A stretch of DNA of 64,000 nucleotides from Streptomyces acidiscabies (lineage in GTDB: Bacteria > Actinomycetota > Actinomycetes > Streptomycetales > Streptomycetaceae), in assembly GCF_020010905.1 (NCBI RefSeq), contig NZ_JAGJBY010000002.1, positions 4,650,001 to 4,714,000 on the forward strand. Reading direction: 5' to 3'. Made by a program: the position numbers and the translations under genes. Under the pieces are notes generated by a model, which was given only the letters and a program-made list of their open reading frames with translations, searched no databases and had not been told where the DNA came from. Of the stretch, positions 52,470 to 60,481 are shown piece by piece (the stretch's first letter is position 1; the number at the start of each line of letters is the position of its first letter).

Positions 52470-52879
52470 GCATCGTTGGCAAGGCCCCGGCAGCCCGATG
52501 CAGAGACATCCGGGGCTTTCGCCGTTCAGCCTCGGGCTCGAAGAGCATCCCGACGACACATCCGCCCTCAAGGGGCTGCTTGAAAAGATCCCGGCGGCCG
52601 AAGACCTCTTCGTCAGGTGGCTCGCCACTCGTTCCAGGACGAAGGCGACGAGCTCCACCAACCCGGCTGGCACTACGCCCCCTGGTCCGACCGCCACAAC
52701 CCAGACTGGCCCCGGCAACCGGACGCCCAGCAACGTGCCTAACGTAGCTGAGTGACCGACAGGCCTCTGATCAGCAAAAGGACTTGACAACCCTGGATAA
52801 GACCAGCGACGCCTGCCCGTTCGGCACTGGGGATGCCTGGGGGAGAGGTGTCGGATGGAACCGTCGGGAGGAGGCCGCC
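52470..52879. other. Right junction of the insertion; no intact gene
   Basis: A short plus-strand remnant near 52620-52740 (HSFQDEGDELHQPGWHYAPW, then RHNPDWPRQPD) has no start and no assigned family. A TTGACA occurs at 52784-52789 and could be a -35 element for the GerMN lipoprotein gene. The change from mosaic DNA to the stress island is placed near 52780. Confidence 0.4.
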
Positions 52880-53854
52880 ATGAGCACCGCGAAACCGGCC
52901 ACGCGCCGGATCCACCGTCCGCTGCTCCTCGCCACGGCCGTCGCGCTGGCGGCGTCCCTGGCGACGGCATGCGGGAACAGCACCGCCGGGAACACCGGGA
53001 ACACCGGGAACACGGACGGCACGAGCGGGGGAACGACCGGCAACTCCGGCTCCCTGTACGGCCCCGGCGGTCCCGGGTGCTCCGGCGCCGTCGGGACACC
53101 CGGCGGCTCCGGTATGCCGATGCGCCCCGGAACCGGGCCCCAGGGGATGCGGACCTCGGTGTACTTCCTGCACGGCGAGCAGGTCTCGCCCGCCCCGCGC
53201 ACCGTGGCCATGCCCACCACCGTGGCCGGCGCCCTGCGCACGCTCCTCGCCGGCCCCGACCGCTACGAACGCGACCACGGCCGCACCACCGCCATCCCGG
53301 CCGGCACCCGGCTGCGCTCCGTCGTGGTGCGCCGGCACGTCGCCACGGTCGACCTGACCGGCCGCTACGACGACGGCGGCGGAACCCTCTCCATGCGGGC
53401 CCGGCTCGCACAGGTCGTGTTCACCGCGACCCGCTTCCCGTCCATCCAGAAGGTCGGCTTCGAACTCGACGGCAAGCCGGTGACGGTCTTCGGTGGCGAG
53501 GGCATCGTCCTCGACCACCCCGTGGGCCGCGCCGACTTCGAGGACCTGGCGCCGCTCGTCCTCGTCGAGTCGCCGCTGATCGGCGACACCGTCCGCACCC
53601 CGGTCCGGGTGTGGGGGAGCGCCAACACCTTCGAGGGGACGCTCAGGCTGAAGCTCACCGACGCGGCCAAGCACACCGCGGCCGACGTCCGGGTCACGGC
53701 CACCTCCGGAACCGGCACCCGCGGCACGTTCGACGTGACGATCCCCTACAAGGCGACCCGCTCCGGCGCCGGGACGCTCACCGCGTACTGGAACTCGCCC
53801 AAGGACGGCCGTCCGGTGATCGAGGACACGGTCCCGCTGAACCTCCTGCGGTGA
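52880..53854 (+). CDS. Secreted lipoprotein with GerMN and Gmad2-type domains
   Basis: 324 residues, start ATG at 52880 (GGGAGGAGG upstream). A signal peptide (LLLATAVALAASLATAC) ends in a lipobox with the likely lipidated Cys, followed by a Gly/Asn/Thr-rich linker. A GerMN domain follows (TSVYFLHGEQVSPAPRTVAM to about residue 215), then an immunoglobulin-like Gmad2 domain (VLVESPLIGDTVRTPVRVWG onward). Such proteins are cell-envelope attached; the GerMN function is not known outside spore germination. It is the first island gene right of the insertion. Confidence 0.87.
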   Translation: MSTAKPATRRIHRPLLLATAVALAASLATACGNSTAGNTGNTGNTDGTSGGTTGNSGSLYGPGGPGCSGAVGTPGGSGMPMRPGTGPQGMRTSVYFLHGEQVSPAPRTVAMPTTVAGALRTLLAGPDRYERDHGRTTAIPAGTRLRSVVVRRHVATVDLTGRYDDGGGTLSMRARLAQVVFTATRFPSIQKVGFELDGKPVTVFGGEGIVLDHPVGRADFEDLAPLVLVESPLIGDTVRTPVRVWGSANTFEGTLRLKLTDAAKHTAADVRVTATSGTGTRGTFDVTIPYKATRSGAGTLTAYWNSPKDGRPVIEDTVPLNLLR

Positions 53855-53937
53855 CCGCCACCGGCCCACGCCCGTCACACCTGGACCGGGCCGTTCAACT
53901 GCGCGATGTCGTCCCCACCGTCGCGCGCGGGGGAAGC

Positions 53938-53972
53938 GGGCCCTTCGGACCGGCAAGTGAGCCGTTCGGCCC
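53938..53972. promoter_or_regulatory. Pair of DevR-type sites before the DUF1918 gene
   Basis: GGGCCC-TT-CGGACC (centre 53944.5) and GAGCCG-TT-CGGCCC (centre 53965.5), 21 bp apart, in the 377-bp gap between the lipoprotein and DUF1918 genes. A further half-site GGGCCG-TT lies 50 bp upstream. I see no gene in the gap itself. Confidence 0.6.
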
Positions 53973-54231
53973 ATGCTCCGGTGCCGTCCGGGATGAAACG
54001 GTGGGAGACGTGCCCGTGAGACGTGCGGCGACGCCGTTCCTCCCGGAACGGATGCCGTACACGGCCTCTCGGGAAGGGGGGTGAGCCGCCCACCCTGGTG
54101 CCGGGTCCGCACCGGTCGGGACGGGGAACGACGTCGTCGTCGGAGGGGATCCCCGTACGGTCCGCGGAGCCGGCACCGGGGAGGGCGGCCGTCTCAGGAA
54201 CGGGAACAGTCCGCGGAAGCAGGTGGTGACC

Positions 54232-54435
54232 ATGCGAGCCCGAATCGGTGACATCCTCGTCGTCGAAAGCCCGACCACCGGTGTCACCCGGCGCGACGGA
54301 GAGATCGTCGGACTGCGTCACGAGGACGGCACGCCCCCCTACGACGTGCGCTGGTCGGAGACGCACGAGGTGACCCTCGTGTTCCCCGGCCCCGACGCGC
54401 ACGTGCGCCGGACGGCCCGCGGGGACCGGACCTGA
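54232..54435 (+). CDS. DUF1918 family protein
   Basis: 67 residues from the ATG at 54232; a GTG at 54223 would add three residues. The family pattern is clear: ARIGDILVVESPTTG, GEIVGLRHEDGTPPYDVRW and VTLVFPGPDAHV. It is a small SH3-like barrel protein common in actinomycete stress loci; function not established. It is convergent with osmC, the two stop codons being 10 bases apart. Confidence 0.9.
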   Translation: MRARIGDILVVESPTTGVTRRDGEIVGLRHEDGTPPYDVRWSETHEVTLVFPGPDAHVRRTARGDRT

Positions 54436-54445
54436 CGTCCCGGCC

Positions 54446-54907
54446 TCAGCCGATCTCGACCGTGATCCCGGGAGGAGCGCACAGGCTGTTGTGCACGGCG
54501 CAGCGGCCGACGACCGCCCGCAGACTCTGTTCCAGGACCGCGGTGAGAGGCGTCGGCGGCAGGACGCGCAGGCGGATGCCCGTGATGCGTGGTGCCGGAC
54601 CGTCGGCGAGCGTGAAGTCCGCTTTGACCCGCAGGTGTTCGTACGGCTGGTCCAGGAGCCGCAGGAAGCGCGTCGCGTCCGACGCGGCGCAGGAGGCCAG
54701 TGCCGAGACGAAGAGTTCCAGCGGGGTGGGCCCGTCGTTGTCGCCGCCCTCCTCGACCGGCTGGTCCACGGTGAGTTCGTGGTCGCGCACGAAGAGGGCG
54801 AACGCCCGGTTGGCGACATGGGTGACCTCGATCAGCCCGGGAGGCTCGGCGAGCGCTCTGCGAGGCGTGAGGACATCGGTGTCACGGGCTGGTGAGAGCT
54901 GGTTCAT
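54446..54907 (-). CDS. OsmC-family peroxiredoxin-like protein
   Basis: 153 residues, start ATG at 54907 (CAGGAGGTG upstream). Catalytic cysteines are in ALASCAASDATRF and GRCAVHNSLC. OsmC/Ohr enzymes reduce organic hydroperoxides. The gene is transcribed from the 55055-55090 palindromes, about 150 bases before the start, and therefore probably belongs to the same regulon. Confidence 0.9.
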   Translation of the reverse strand: MNQLSPARDTDVLTPRRALAEPPGLIEVTHVANRAFALFVRDHELTVDQPVEEGGDNDGPTPLELFVSALASCAASDATRFLRLLDQPYEHLRVKADFTLADGPAPRITGIRLRVLPPTPLTAVLEQSLRAVVGRCAVHNSLCAPPGITVEIG

Positions 54908-55054
54908 GGGACACCTCCTGGGGTGCGGTGGGCGCGGGTGCGGCGACCGGCACGCTCCGGCGCGGTGCGACGTCCCTGGCCGCACACCGCCGCCCTTCTC
55001 CCCTGGTGCCCAGCCTCCGGCTTCATCATGGGGCGGCGAGCTGTGCCCGCGAAC

Positions 55055-55090
55055 GGGCCGGTCGGCCCTTTCCGTGGGGACGGTCGGCCC
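55055..55090. promoter_or_regulatory. Pair of DevR-type sites before osmC
   Basis: A perfect GGGCCG-GT-CGGCCC (55055-55068) and GGGACG-GT-CGGCCC (55077-55090), centres 22 bp apart, both with GT in the middle. Confidence 0.7.
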
Positions 55091-55358
55091 GCAACAGACG
55101 TAGGAAGAACACACAAGGGGGCGCATACGGTACGGGGCGCCGCGACCGCCGGCAGGCGTGGAGGAGGCCGGGGGAGGGGAACTCGCCGCGGGCGTCTCGG
55201 TCCCGGCCGTCGAGGCACTCTACGGCGTCGGGTCGGTCGCGCTCTGTGACGGACAGCCCCCGGTCAGGAGGTCCGCGCACCGAGTGTTTCGCCCGGGGAG
55301 GGCCGGCCGGGGGTGCGGCGACGTGGACGCGCCTACTGCGTTCGTCCGGGAGGAGAGG

Positions 55359-55372
55359 GGGCCGTCCGGACC
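55359..55372. promoter_or_regulatory. Single DevR-type site upstream of the sensor-kinase gene
   Basis: GGGCCG-TC-CGGACC, one mismatch to perfect symmetry, 462 bases before the kinase start. Distance and absence of a partner make its role uncertain. Confidence 0.4.
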
Positions 55373-55833
55373 TGCCCGCCTGGTCGGTTCGGCGTATTCG
55401 CGCCCGTGACACCCGGGTCGGACGCCGGTTGTCGAGAACGCGCCGCTCTCGGGAGGCGGGACGGCCGTAGTCTCCTGGTCAGCGCCCTGGACCCCGGCCG
55501 GATCAGCACGACCAGTGCAGCGGAGATGACTTGCCGTGAGGAGAATCCTCAGCGCCGTGCCGTCCGCAGTGCCGACGGCGGAGTCCGGGACCGGTCGTCC
55601 CCGCCGTGCTGCCCGCCTGTCCGGTCCTCGCGTCCCCGGTGCCTCCCTCCTCCCACGATGCCGTGCGCCACCCCACCCCGGAACCCAGAGGTGCCCGGCC
55701 GAGGGGGAACGGGGGCGATCGATGACCTGGTACACGACGAGCCGACCGGATGCTTGCGGGGGCCGGTGCCGTACCCGGTTCCGCCGAGAGCGCGGGCCCG
55801 GTCGAGCCGTCGACCGAGGGTGGGGAGAGCAAC

Positions 55834-57546
55834 GTGAGCACGGAGAGCGGCGAACCGCTGCCCAGGCTGCGGCTGGACGACTTGCTGGACGAGCTGCACG
55901 CGCGCATCGGCGCGGTCCGCAGCACGCGCGACCGGGTGCAGTCCCTGCTCCAGGCGGTGCTGGACGTGGGCCGTGGACTGGAACTGTCCCAGGTGCTGCA
56001 CCGTGTCGTGGAGGCGGCGGTGACCCTGGCGGACGCCGAGTACGGAGCGCTCGGCGTGATCGGGGAGGACCGGAATCTGTCGGCCTTCGTGCCGGTCGGG
56101 ATGAGCGACGAGATCCAGGAGCGGATCGGGCCGCTGCCGAGGGGCCACGGCCTGCTGGGCACGCTCATCCAGTGCCCGGAACCGGTCCGGACCGCCGACG
56201 TCGCCGGTCACCCCGACTTCCGGGGCTTCCCCGAACACCACCCGCCGATGCGGTCGTTCCTCGGGGTGCCCATCAGGGTCCGCGACGAGGTCTTCGGCAA
56301 CCTGTACCTGACGAACCGGCGCGGCGCGCCCGAGTTCGACGCCGAGGACGAGGCCGTGGTCTCGGCGCTCGCCGTCGCGGCCGGCGTCGCGATCGACAAC
56401 GCCCGGCTCTACGAGGACGCGCGCCGCAGGGAGACGTGGCTGGCCGCCGCGGCGGAGATCACCTCCGCCCTGCTGGCGGACCGGCCCCAGACAGAGGTGC
56501 TGCGGATGGTCACCCGGCACGCCCTGCGGAACGTCTCGGCCGACCTGGGCGCCGTCCTCGTCCGCGCGGACGGCGCCCAGGTGCTGCGCACGGCGGTCGC
56601 CGTCGGCGAGGGCGCGGAACTCTTCGCCGGCCTGCGACCGCTTCCACGGGCGGGCCCCCTGGCGGCGGCGTTCACCGGCTGCGGGGCCGTCGTCGTCGAC
56701 GATCTCTCCCGCGAACTGCGTGCCGGCGAGGAACTGGGTCTCGGAGCGGCCGTACTCGTGCCCCTGGGGGCCGCCGGACCGGCCCGCGGCGTCCTGCTGC
56801 TCGCCCGGGGCAAGGGACGCGCGTCCTTCGGGACGGCGGAGACCGGCCCGCTGGTCGGGTTCGCCGCCCAGGCGGCCGTCGGTATCGAACTCGCCGAGCG
56901 CAGGAAGCACGCACGGCGGACCGCCACGGAAGAGGAGCGCGAACGCGTCATGGACGACCTGCACGACGTCGCCGTACAGCGGCTGTTCGCCCTGGGGATG
57001 GGGCTGGAGGCGCTGCGGAGGCTGGTGCGGTATCCGCCGGAGGCCGTCGAACGGCTGACGCGGCTGGTCGACGACGTCGACACCACCATCAAGCTGATCA
57101 GCTCGGCTGTCCTGAGGCTGCGCCTGCGGGAGCAGCCGGGGGTATCCACCCTGTGGGCGAGGGTGGCGGCGACGGTGGAGCAGGCGGCCGGGCCCCTCGG
57201 CCTGACCCCCGTCCTGCGGATGGAGGGCATACCGGACGGCGCGACGCCCGGTCCCGTCGCCGACCAGGTGACCGGGGTGCTCACCGAGGCGCTGGACAAC
57301 GTCGCCCGGCACGCCCGTGCCCGGTCCGTCGACGTCCATCTCGTCGCCGGGGACGGGATGCTGGCCGTCGACGTCACCGACGACGGCACCGGGATTCCCG
57401 AGGGAGTGGTCCTCGGCGGACTGGCGGACCTGGAGGTCCGGGCAGCCGCACTGGGCGGCGGCCTCGTGCTGGAGACACCCCCCGGTGGCGGCACCCGCCT
57501 GCGCTGGCGCGTCCCCCTCACCGGCCACCCGCGGCCCACGACGTAG
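55834..57546 (+). CDS. devS: DosS/DevS-like two-GAF sensor histidine kinase
   Basis: 570 residues from the GTG at 55834 (GGGGAG upstream). GAF-A spans about 51-195 and contains GFPEHHPPMRSFLGVPIR, with H135-H136 in the motif that in M. tuberculosis DosS supplies the heme ligand (His149); GAF-B spans about 205-355. The kinase part follows: RVMDDLHDVAVQRLF (His377), ALDNVARHARA and DDGTGIP boxes, ending LRWRVPL. GAF-A suggests a heme-based oxygen or redox sensor. It is likely to phosphorylate the DevR-like protein at 9714, although the genes lie 45 kb apart in this window. Confidence 0.9.
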   Translation: MSTESGEPLPRLRLDDLLDELHARIGAVRSTRDRVQSLLQAVLDVGRGLELSQVLHRVVEAAVTLADAEYGALGVIGEDRNLSAFVPVGMSDEIQERIGPLPRGHGLLGTLIQCPEPVRTADVAGHPDFRGFPEHHPPMRSFLGVPIRVRDEVFGNLYLTNRRGAPEFDAEDEAVVSALAVAAGVAIDNARLYEDARRRETWLAAAAEITSALLADRPQTEVLRMVTRHALRNVSADLGAVLVRADGAQVLRTAVAVGEGAELFAGLRPLPRAGPLAAAFTGCGAVVVDDLSRELRAGEELGLGAAVLVPLGAAGPARGVLLLARGKGRASFGTAETGPLVGFAAQAAVGIELAERRKHARRTATEEERERVMDDLHDVAVQRLFALGMGLEALRRLVRYPPEAVERLTRLVDDVDTTIKLISSAVLRLRLREQPGVSTLWARVAATVEQAAGPLGLTPVLRMEGIPDGATPGPVADQVTGVLTEALDNVARHARARSVDVHLVAGDGMLAVDVTDDGTGIPEGVVLGGLADLEVRAAALGGGLVLETPPGGGTRLRWRVPLTGHPRPTT

Positions 57547-57635
57547 CGGCCCGCCAGCAGGACCACCCGAGGCGCGCGCGGTCGGACGCCCCGGCGCGCC
57601 CTTTCACCTCCGGTGGCGCCCGAAGGGCCGGGAGC

Positions 57636-57651
57636 GGGGCCGACCGGCCCC
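57636..57651. promoter_or_regulatory. Perfect 16-bp DevR-type palindrome
   Basis: GGGGCCG-AC-CGGCCCC, centre 57643.5, about 100 bases before the STAS gene. A poor second match (GGGCCG-GG-AGCGGG) lies 12 bp upstream. Confidence 0.65.
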
Positions 57652-57748
57652 TCCTGCCCGGCGTACCCCTACCGGTATGACAGGGGCGGAACACAACCGG
57701 GACGGCGAATCCGTAGCGCTCCAGCGGCTTCGGGAAGAGGAGGCGACG

Positions 57749-58216
57749 ATGCCCGAGTGGTGGACAGGCGGTCCGTCCCACACGGTCCGCCGGTGGTGGG
57801 ACGGCCGGCGGCAGTTCGTGGAGCTGCACGGCGAGATCGACGTGCTCGCGGTTCCCCCCGGCAGCGACTTCCTGGACGGCACCCCCGGCGCGCGGGCCGA
57901 CACCGTCGTCGACCTAAGGGACGTCACCTTCATCGACGGCAGCGGCCTCAACGCCCTGCTGCGTACCGCCGTCCGGCTCAGCGCCGCCCGGCACCGCCTG
58001 GCCGTCGTGGTCACCGATCCGCTGCACCGGCGCCTCCTGCACCTGGTCGGTCTGGGCCCGGACACCACCTTGCACACGACCGTTCCCGAAGCGGATCCGG
58101 CACCGGACGGGACACCCCCGAGACCGGGCCATGACACGCCGGCTGCCGGTACTACCGGCGGCCGGCTGCGCGCCGTGACCGTCACCTCGACGGGGCCGGG
58201 ACCTGCGGGCCGGTGA
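57749..58216 (+). CDS. STAS-domain anti-sigma-factor antagonist
   Basis: 155 residues from the ATG at 57749 with GAAGAGGAGG upstream; an upstream ATG at 57677 lacks a good ribosome site. The STAS core reads FVELHGEIDVLAV and DLRDVTFIDGSGLNALL, where Ser in DGSG is the usual phosphorylation site. It would release a sigma factor from its anti-sigma partner, linking the regulon to general stress sigma control. The 3' end overlaps the convergent nitroreductase gene by 35 bases. Confidence 0.88.
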   Translation: MPEWWTGGPSHTVRRWWDGRRQFVELHGEIDVLAVPPGSDFLDGTPGARADTVVDLRDVTFIDGSGLNALLRTAVRLSAARHRLAVVVTDPLHRRLLHLVGLGPDTTLHTTVPEADPAPDGTPPRPGHDTPAAGTTGGRLRAVTVTSTGPGPAGR

Positions 58217-59201
58217 CGTCCCACGCGTCCTCGTCCATCGCCTGCCCCACCGGCCGACGCGGTGTCGCCGCGCCCTCCGGGCCGTAGCCGAGCCGGATCA
58301 CCATCTGCGCGTGAGCCTTGCGGCCGTCCGCGCCGGGGACGAGCTGTTCGCGCAGGTCGGGCCATTCCAGGGCCTGATGCAGCAAGGAGGCGCGCAGCCC
58401 GTGGGCGGTGGCCACCAGCAGGACGCGCTCCAGGGCCTGCCCCGCCCGCAGCCAGTCGGTCCGCCGGTCGTGCGCGGTCGACAGCACGACGAGCGAGGGA
58501 CTGCGCTCGAACGAACGCGAGAGCAGGTCCGACGGGTGCCGGTGGGCGCCGAAGTCCCGCAGGGGAAGCCGTTCCCGGAAGTCCTGCGGCCCGAGCACAC
58601 CGGGCGGCAGGCCGAGACGCTCCTCGTCCGGCTCACGCACCCAGTGACGGCTCTCCGCGGCCCGGTCGGCGTCGGCGCTGTTGCGGTGTTCGGCGTCCCA
58701 CGTGAGCCGCAGCAGCCGCTCCGTCTCGCGCGGACCGGGCCGGCTCAGCACGGCGCCCTCGTAGTGCGCCGCCTCGGCGAGCTCCGTCAGGACCGCCAGG
58801 GGAACCGGCACGTCGTAGAAGGGCAGCCGGCTGCTGTGCCGGTGCCACAGCGCCTCGTACAGCCGGGCGGCCGGCGCACCCCGCGCCGGCCCGCCGAGCC
58901 GCACGGTGGCGAGCAGCTCCGGTTCACCGGGGGAGGGCAGCAGCCGGGTCACCGGCTCCCGGCCGAGCCGGGCCACCGCCACCCGCAGGTTGAGGACCGC
59001 GCAGCCGACGGACAGGTGCAGGGCGCGGCCCATGGGGTCGGCGTGCCGCAGCCCGCGGTGCGCCGCGGCCAGGACCTCGAACGTCGCGCCGTCCGGGGCG
59101 AGACGGAACCGCCAGGGCTGGGTGTTGTGCACGGACGGTGCCGCCACAGCTGCCGAGACCAGTGTCTGCGCCGTGGGAGCACCGAGAGTCGCGGACCACA
59201 T
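58182..59201 (-). CDS. Acg-family FMN nitroreductase-like protein
   Basis: 339 residues, start ATG at 59201 (GAAGGAGG upstream). The FMN site APSVHNTQPWRF (about 20-31) is the hallmark of the family; the C-terminal half holds LRAGQALERVLLVATAHGL. M. tuberculosis Acg (Rv2032) is a strong DosR target with unusual FMN-lid structure, so its occurrence here agrees with a dormancy regulon. Enzyme activity is uncertain. A second copy is at 60482. Confidence 0.9.
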   Translation of the reverse strand: MWSATLGAPTAQTLVSAAVAAPSVHNTQPWRFRLAPDGATFEVLAAAHRGLRHADPMGRALHLSVGCAVLNLRVAVARLGREPVTRLLPSPGEPELLATVRLGGPARGAPAARLYEALWHRHSSRLPFYDVPVPLAVLTELAEAAHYEGAVLSRPGPRETERLLRLTWDAEHRNSADADRAAESRHWVREPDEERLGLPPGVLGPQDFRERLPLRDFGAHRHPSDLLSRSFERSPSLVVLSTAHDRRTDWLRAGQALERVLLVATAHGLRASLLHQALEWPDLREQLVPGADGRKAHAQMVIRLGYGPEGAATPRRPVGQAMDEDAWDVTGPQVPAPSR

Positions 59202-59289
59202 CGGGACCTCCTTCCCGCCCCGTGCCACGGGGCCGGTGGGCCGGGGAGCGACCCTGCCCAGTGTGCTGACGGCGCGGCACCCCCGTCAG

Positions 59290-59325
59290 GGGCCGTCCGG
59301 CACCCCGGGGTGGACCCAACGGCAC
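59290..59325. promoter_or_regulatory. Pair of DevR-type sites in the nitroreductase/usp divergent region
   Basis: GGGCCG-TC-CGGCAC (centre 59296.5) and GGACCC-AA-CGGCAC (centre 59318.5), 22 bp apart, within the 309-bp gap. A separate 17-bp palindrome, GCCCCGTG-C-CACGGGGC (59217-59233), lies in the nitroreductase leader and does not match this motif. No gene is visible in the gap. Confidence 0.6.
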
Positions 59326-59510
59326 CCTGTGGCGCGGTGCGGCCGGTGATGGTCTGGGAGGAGACGGCCGAGAGGGGCGCGTACCGTGCGTGGATCACCG
59401 TGGTCGACGGGCCGAGGGCCCTACGCGCTTCCCGCGGCGGGTATCCGCGGTCCTGGGACGCACCCAGGAGCGCTCCGGGCGGCCGTAGAACGGGCCGGGA
59501 GGTGCTCATC

Positions 59511-60395
59511 ATGCAGCGTCACGTGACCGCCGGGACCGACGGATCGGCGGAGAGCCTGGCCGCCGCCCACTGGGCGGCCGGGGAAGCCCTGCGACGGGGT
59601 GTCGGACTGCGGATCGTCCACGTGTGGCCGCGCCCCCTCACCCCGGGGCGCTCCGGAGCCGTCCACGAACAGGCCGAGCACATCCTCGACCGGGTGGCCT
59701 CCGGCGTCCGCGCCGGCCATCCCCGGCTGGCGGTCGTCGAACGGCTCGTGCGGGACGCCGCGGTCGACACCCTGGTCGCGGAAGCGGGCCGGGCGGAGCT
59801 GCTGGTGCTCGGCTCCCGGGGACTGGGCGGGCTGCACGGGTTCGTCGTGGGATCGGTCTCCCACCGGGTCCTGGCCCGGTCGACGGCTCCCGTGGTGCTC
59901 GTGCGCGCGGGGGTGACGTACGCGGCCGAACACCTGCCGGCCGCGCACGGCATCTCGCCGGAGGAGATACCCGGCCTGCCCTACCGGGACATCGTCCTCG
60001 GACTGGACACCTCGCACCCGTGCGACGAACCGGTCGAGTTCGCCTTCGCGTCCGCCCTGCGCAGGGAGAGCGGACTGCGGGTCGTGCACACGTACCGGGT
60101 CCCGGACGGCGAGAACGCTCACGGCACAGCCCCCGGGCGGCTGCGCGCGCGGGAGGAACAGGCGCTGGCCACGGCGCTGCGACCGTGGCGCGAGAAGTTC
60201 CCGACGGTGACCGTGACCGGGACGGTCACCGAGGGGAGCGCCGCAGCGGAACTCACGCACGCCTCCGCCCGGGCCGCCCTGCTCGTCGTGGGCCGGCGGA
60301 CCCGGGACGGCCGCGCCGGGCCGTACCTCGGCGCGGTCACGCACGCGGTGCTGCACCACGTGGGCTGCCCCGTCGCCGTCGTCCCGCACGCGTGA
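59511..60395 (+). CDS. Universal stress protein, two UspA domains
   Basis: 294 residues, start ATG at 59511 (GGGAGGTG upstream). Domain 1: HVTAGTDGSAESLAAAHWAA with GSRGLGGLHGFVVGSVS. Domain 2: IVLGLDTSHPCDEPVEFAF with VGRRTRDGRAGPYLGAVTHAVLHH. Both ATP-binding loops are present. It is closely similar to the usp at 6771 and is followed after 86 bases by the second nitroreductase gene. Confidence 0.93.
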   Translation: MQRHVTAGTDGSAESLAAAHWAAGEALRRGVGLRIVHVWPRPLTPGRSGAVHEQAEHILDRVASGVRAGHPRLAVVERLVRDAAVDTLVAEAGRAELLVLGSRGLGGLHGFVVGSVSHRVLARSTAPVVLVRAGVTYAAEHLPAAHGISPEEIPGLPYRDIVLGLDTSHPCDEPVEFAFASALRRESGLRVVHTYRVPDGENAHGTAPGRLRAREEQALATALRPWREKFPTVTVTGTVTEGSAAAELTHASARAALLVVGRRTRDGRAGPYLGAVTHAVLHHVGCPVAVVPHA

Positions 60396-60420
60396 CCCCG
60401 TTGGCCCCACCAGCCCGGAC

Positions 60421-60440
60421 ACAGGGCTGGACGGCCCTGT
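60421..60440. promoter_or_regulatory. DevR-type palindrome before the second nitroreductase gene
   Basis: ACAGGGCTG-GA-CGGCCCTGT, a 20-bp palindrome with one mismatch in each half, centre 60430.5, 42 bases before the start at 60482. No partner site was found. Confidence 0.6.
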
Positions 60441-60481
60441 CAGCCCGCCCCGCCAGACGGTCCACGGAAGGGTGGAACACC

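Larger units (their letters stand above)
28181..52780. mobile_element. Composite inserted region splitting the stress island (limits approximate)
   Basis: The left limit is the abrupt AT-rich stretch at 28181-28260 next to a recombinase trio. The right limit is placed near 52780, before the GerMN lipoprotein gene. The interval contains at least six recombinase or IS remnants, several truncated genes and catabolic genes, while both flanks carry stress genes with shared palindromes. It probably built up by several insertions. I could not find matching direct repeats at the two limits, so a single insertion event is not shown. Confidence 0.6.
54908..55833. other. 926-bp region between osmC and the sensor-kinase gene without a convincing gene
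   Basis: Frames such as that from 55158 on the plus strand lack ribosome sites and family similarity and are judged to be base-composition artefacts. The interval contains three DevR-type sites (listed separately) and presumably the promoters of osmC and of the kinase. No RNA gene was recognised. Confidence 0.4.

Noticed and set aside
28181..52780. Integrative conjugative element or prophage
   Set aside because: No conjugation (TraB/FtsK-like), replication, excisionase or phage structural genes were found; only recombinase and IS remnants.
55158..55409. Small protein gene upstream of the sensor kinase
   Set aside because: No ribosome site and no recognisable similarity; left as part of the non-coding interval.
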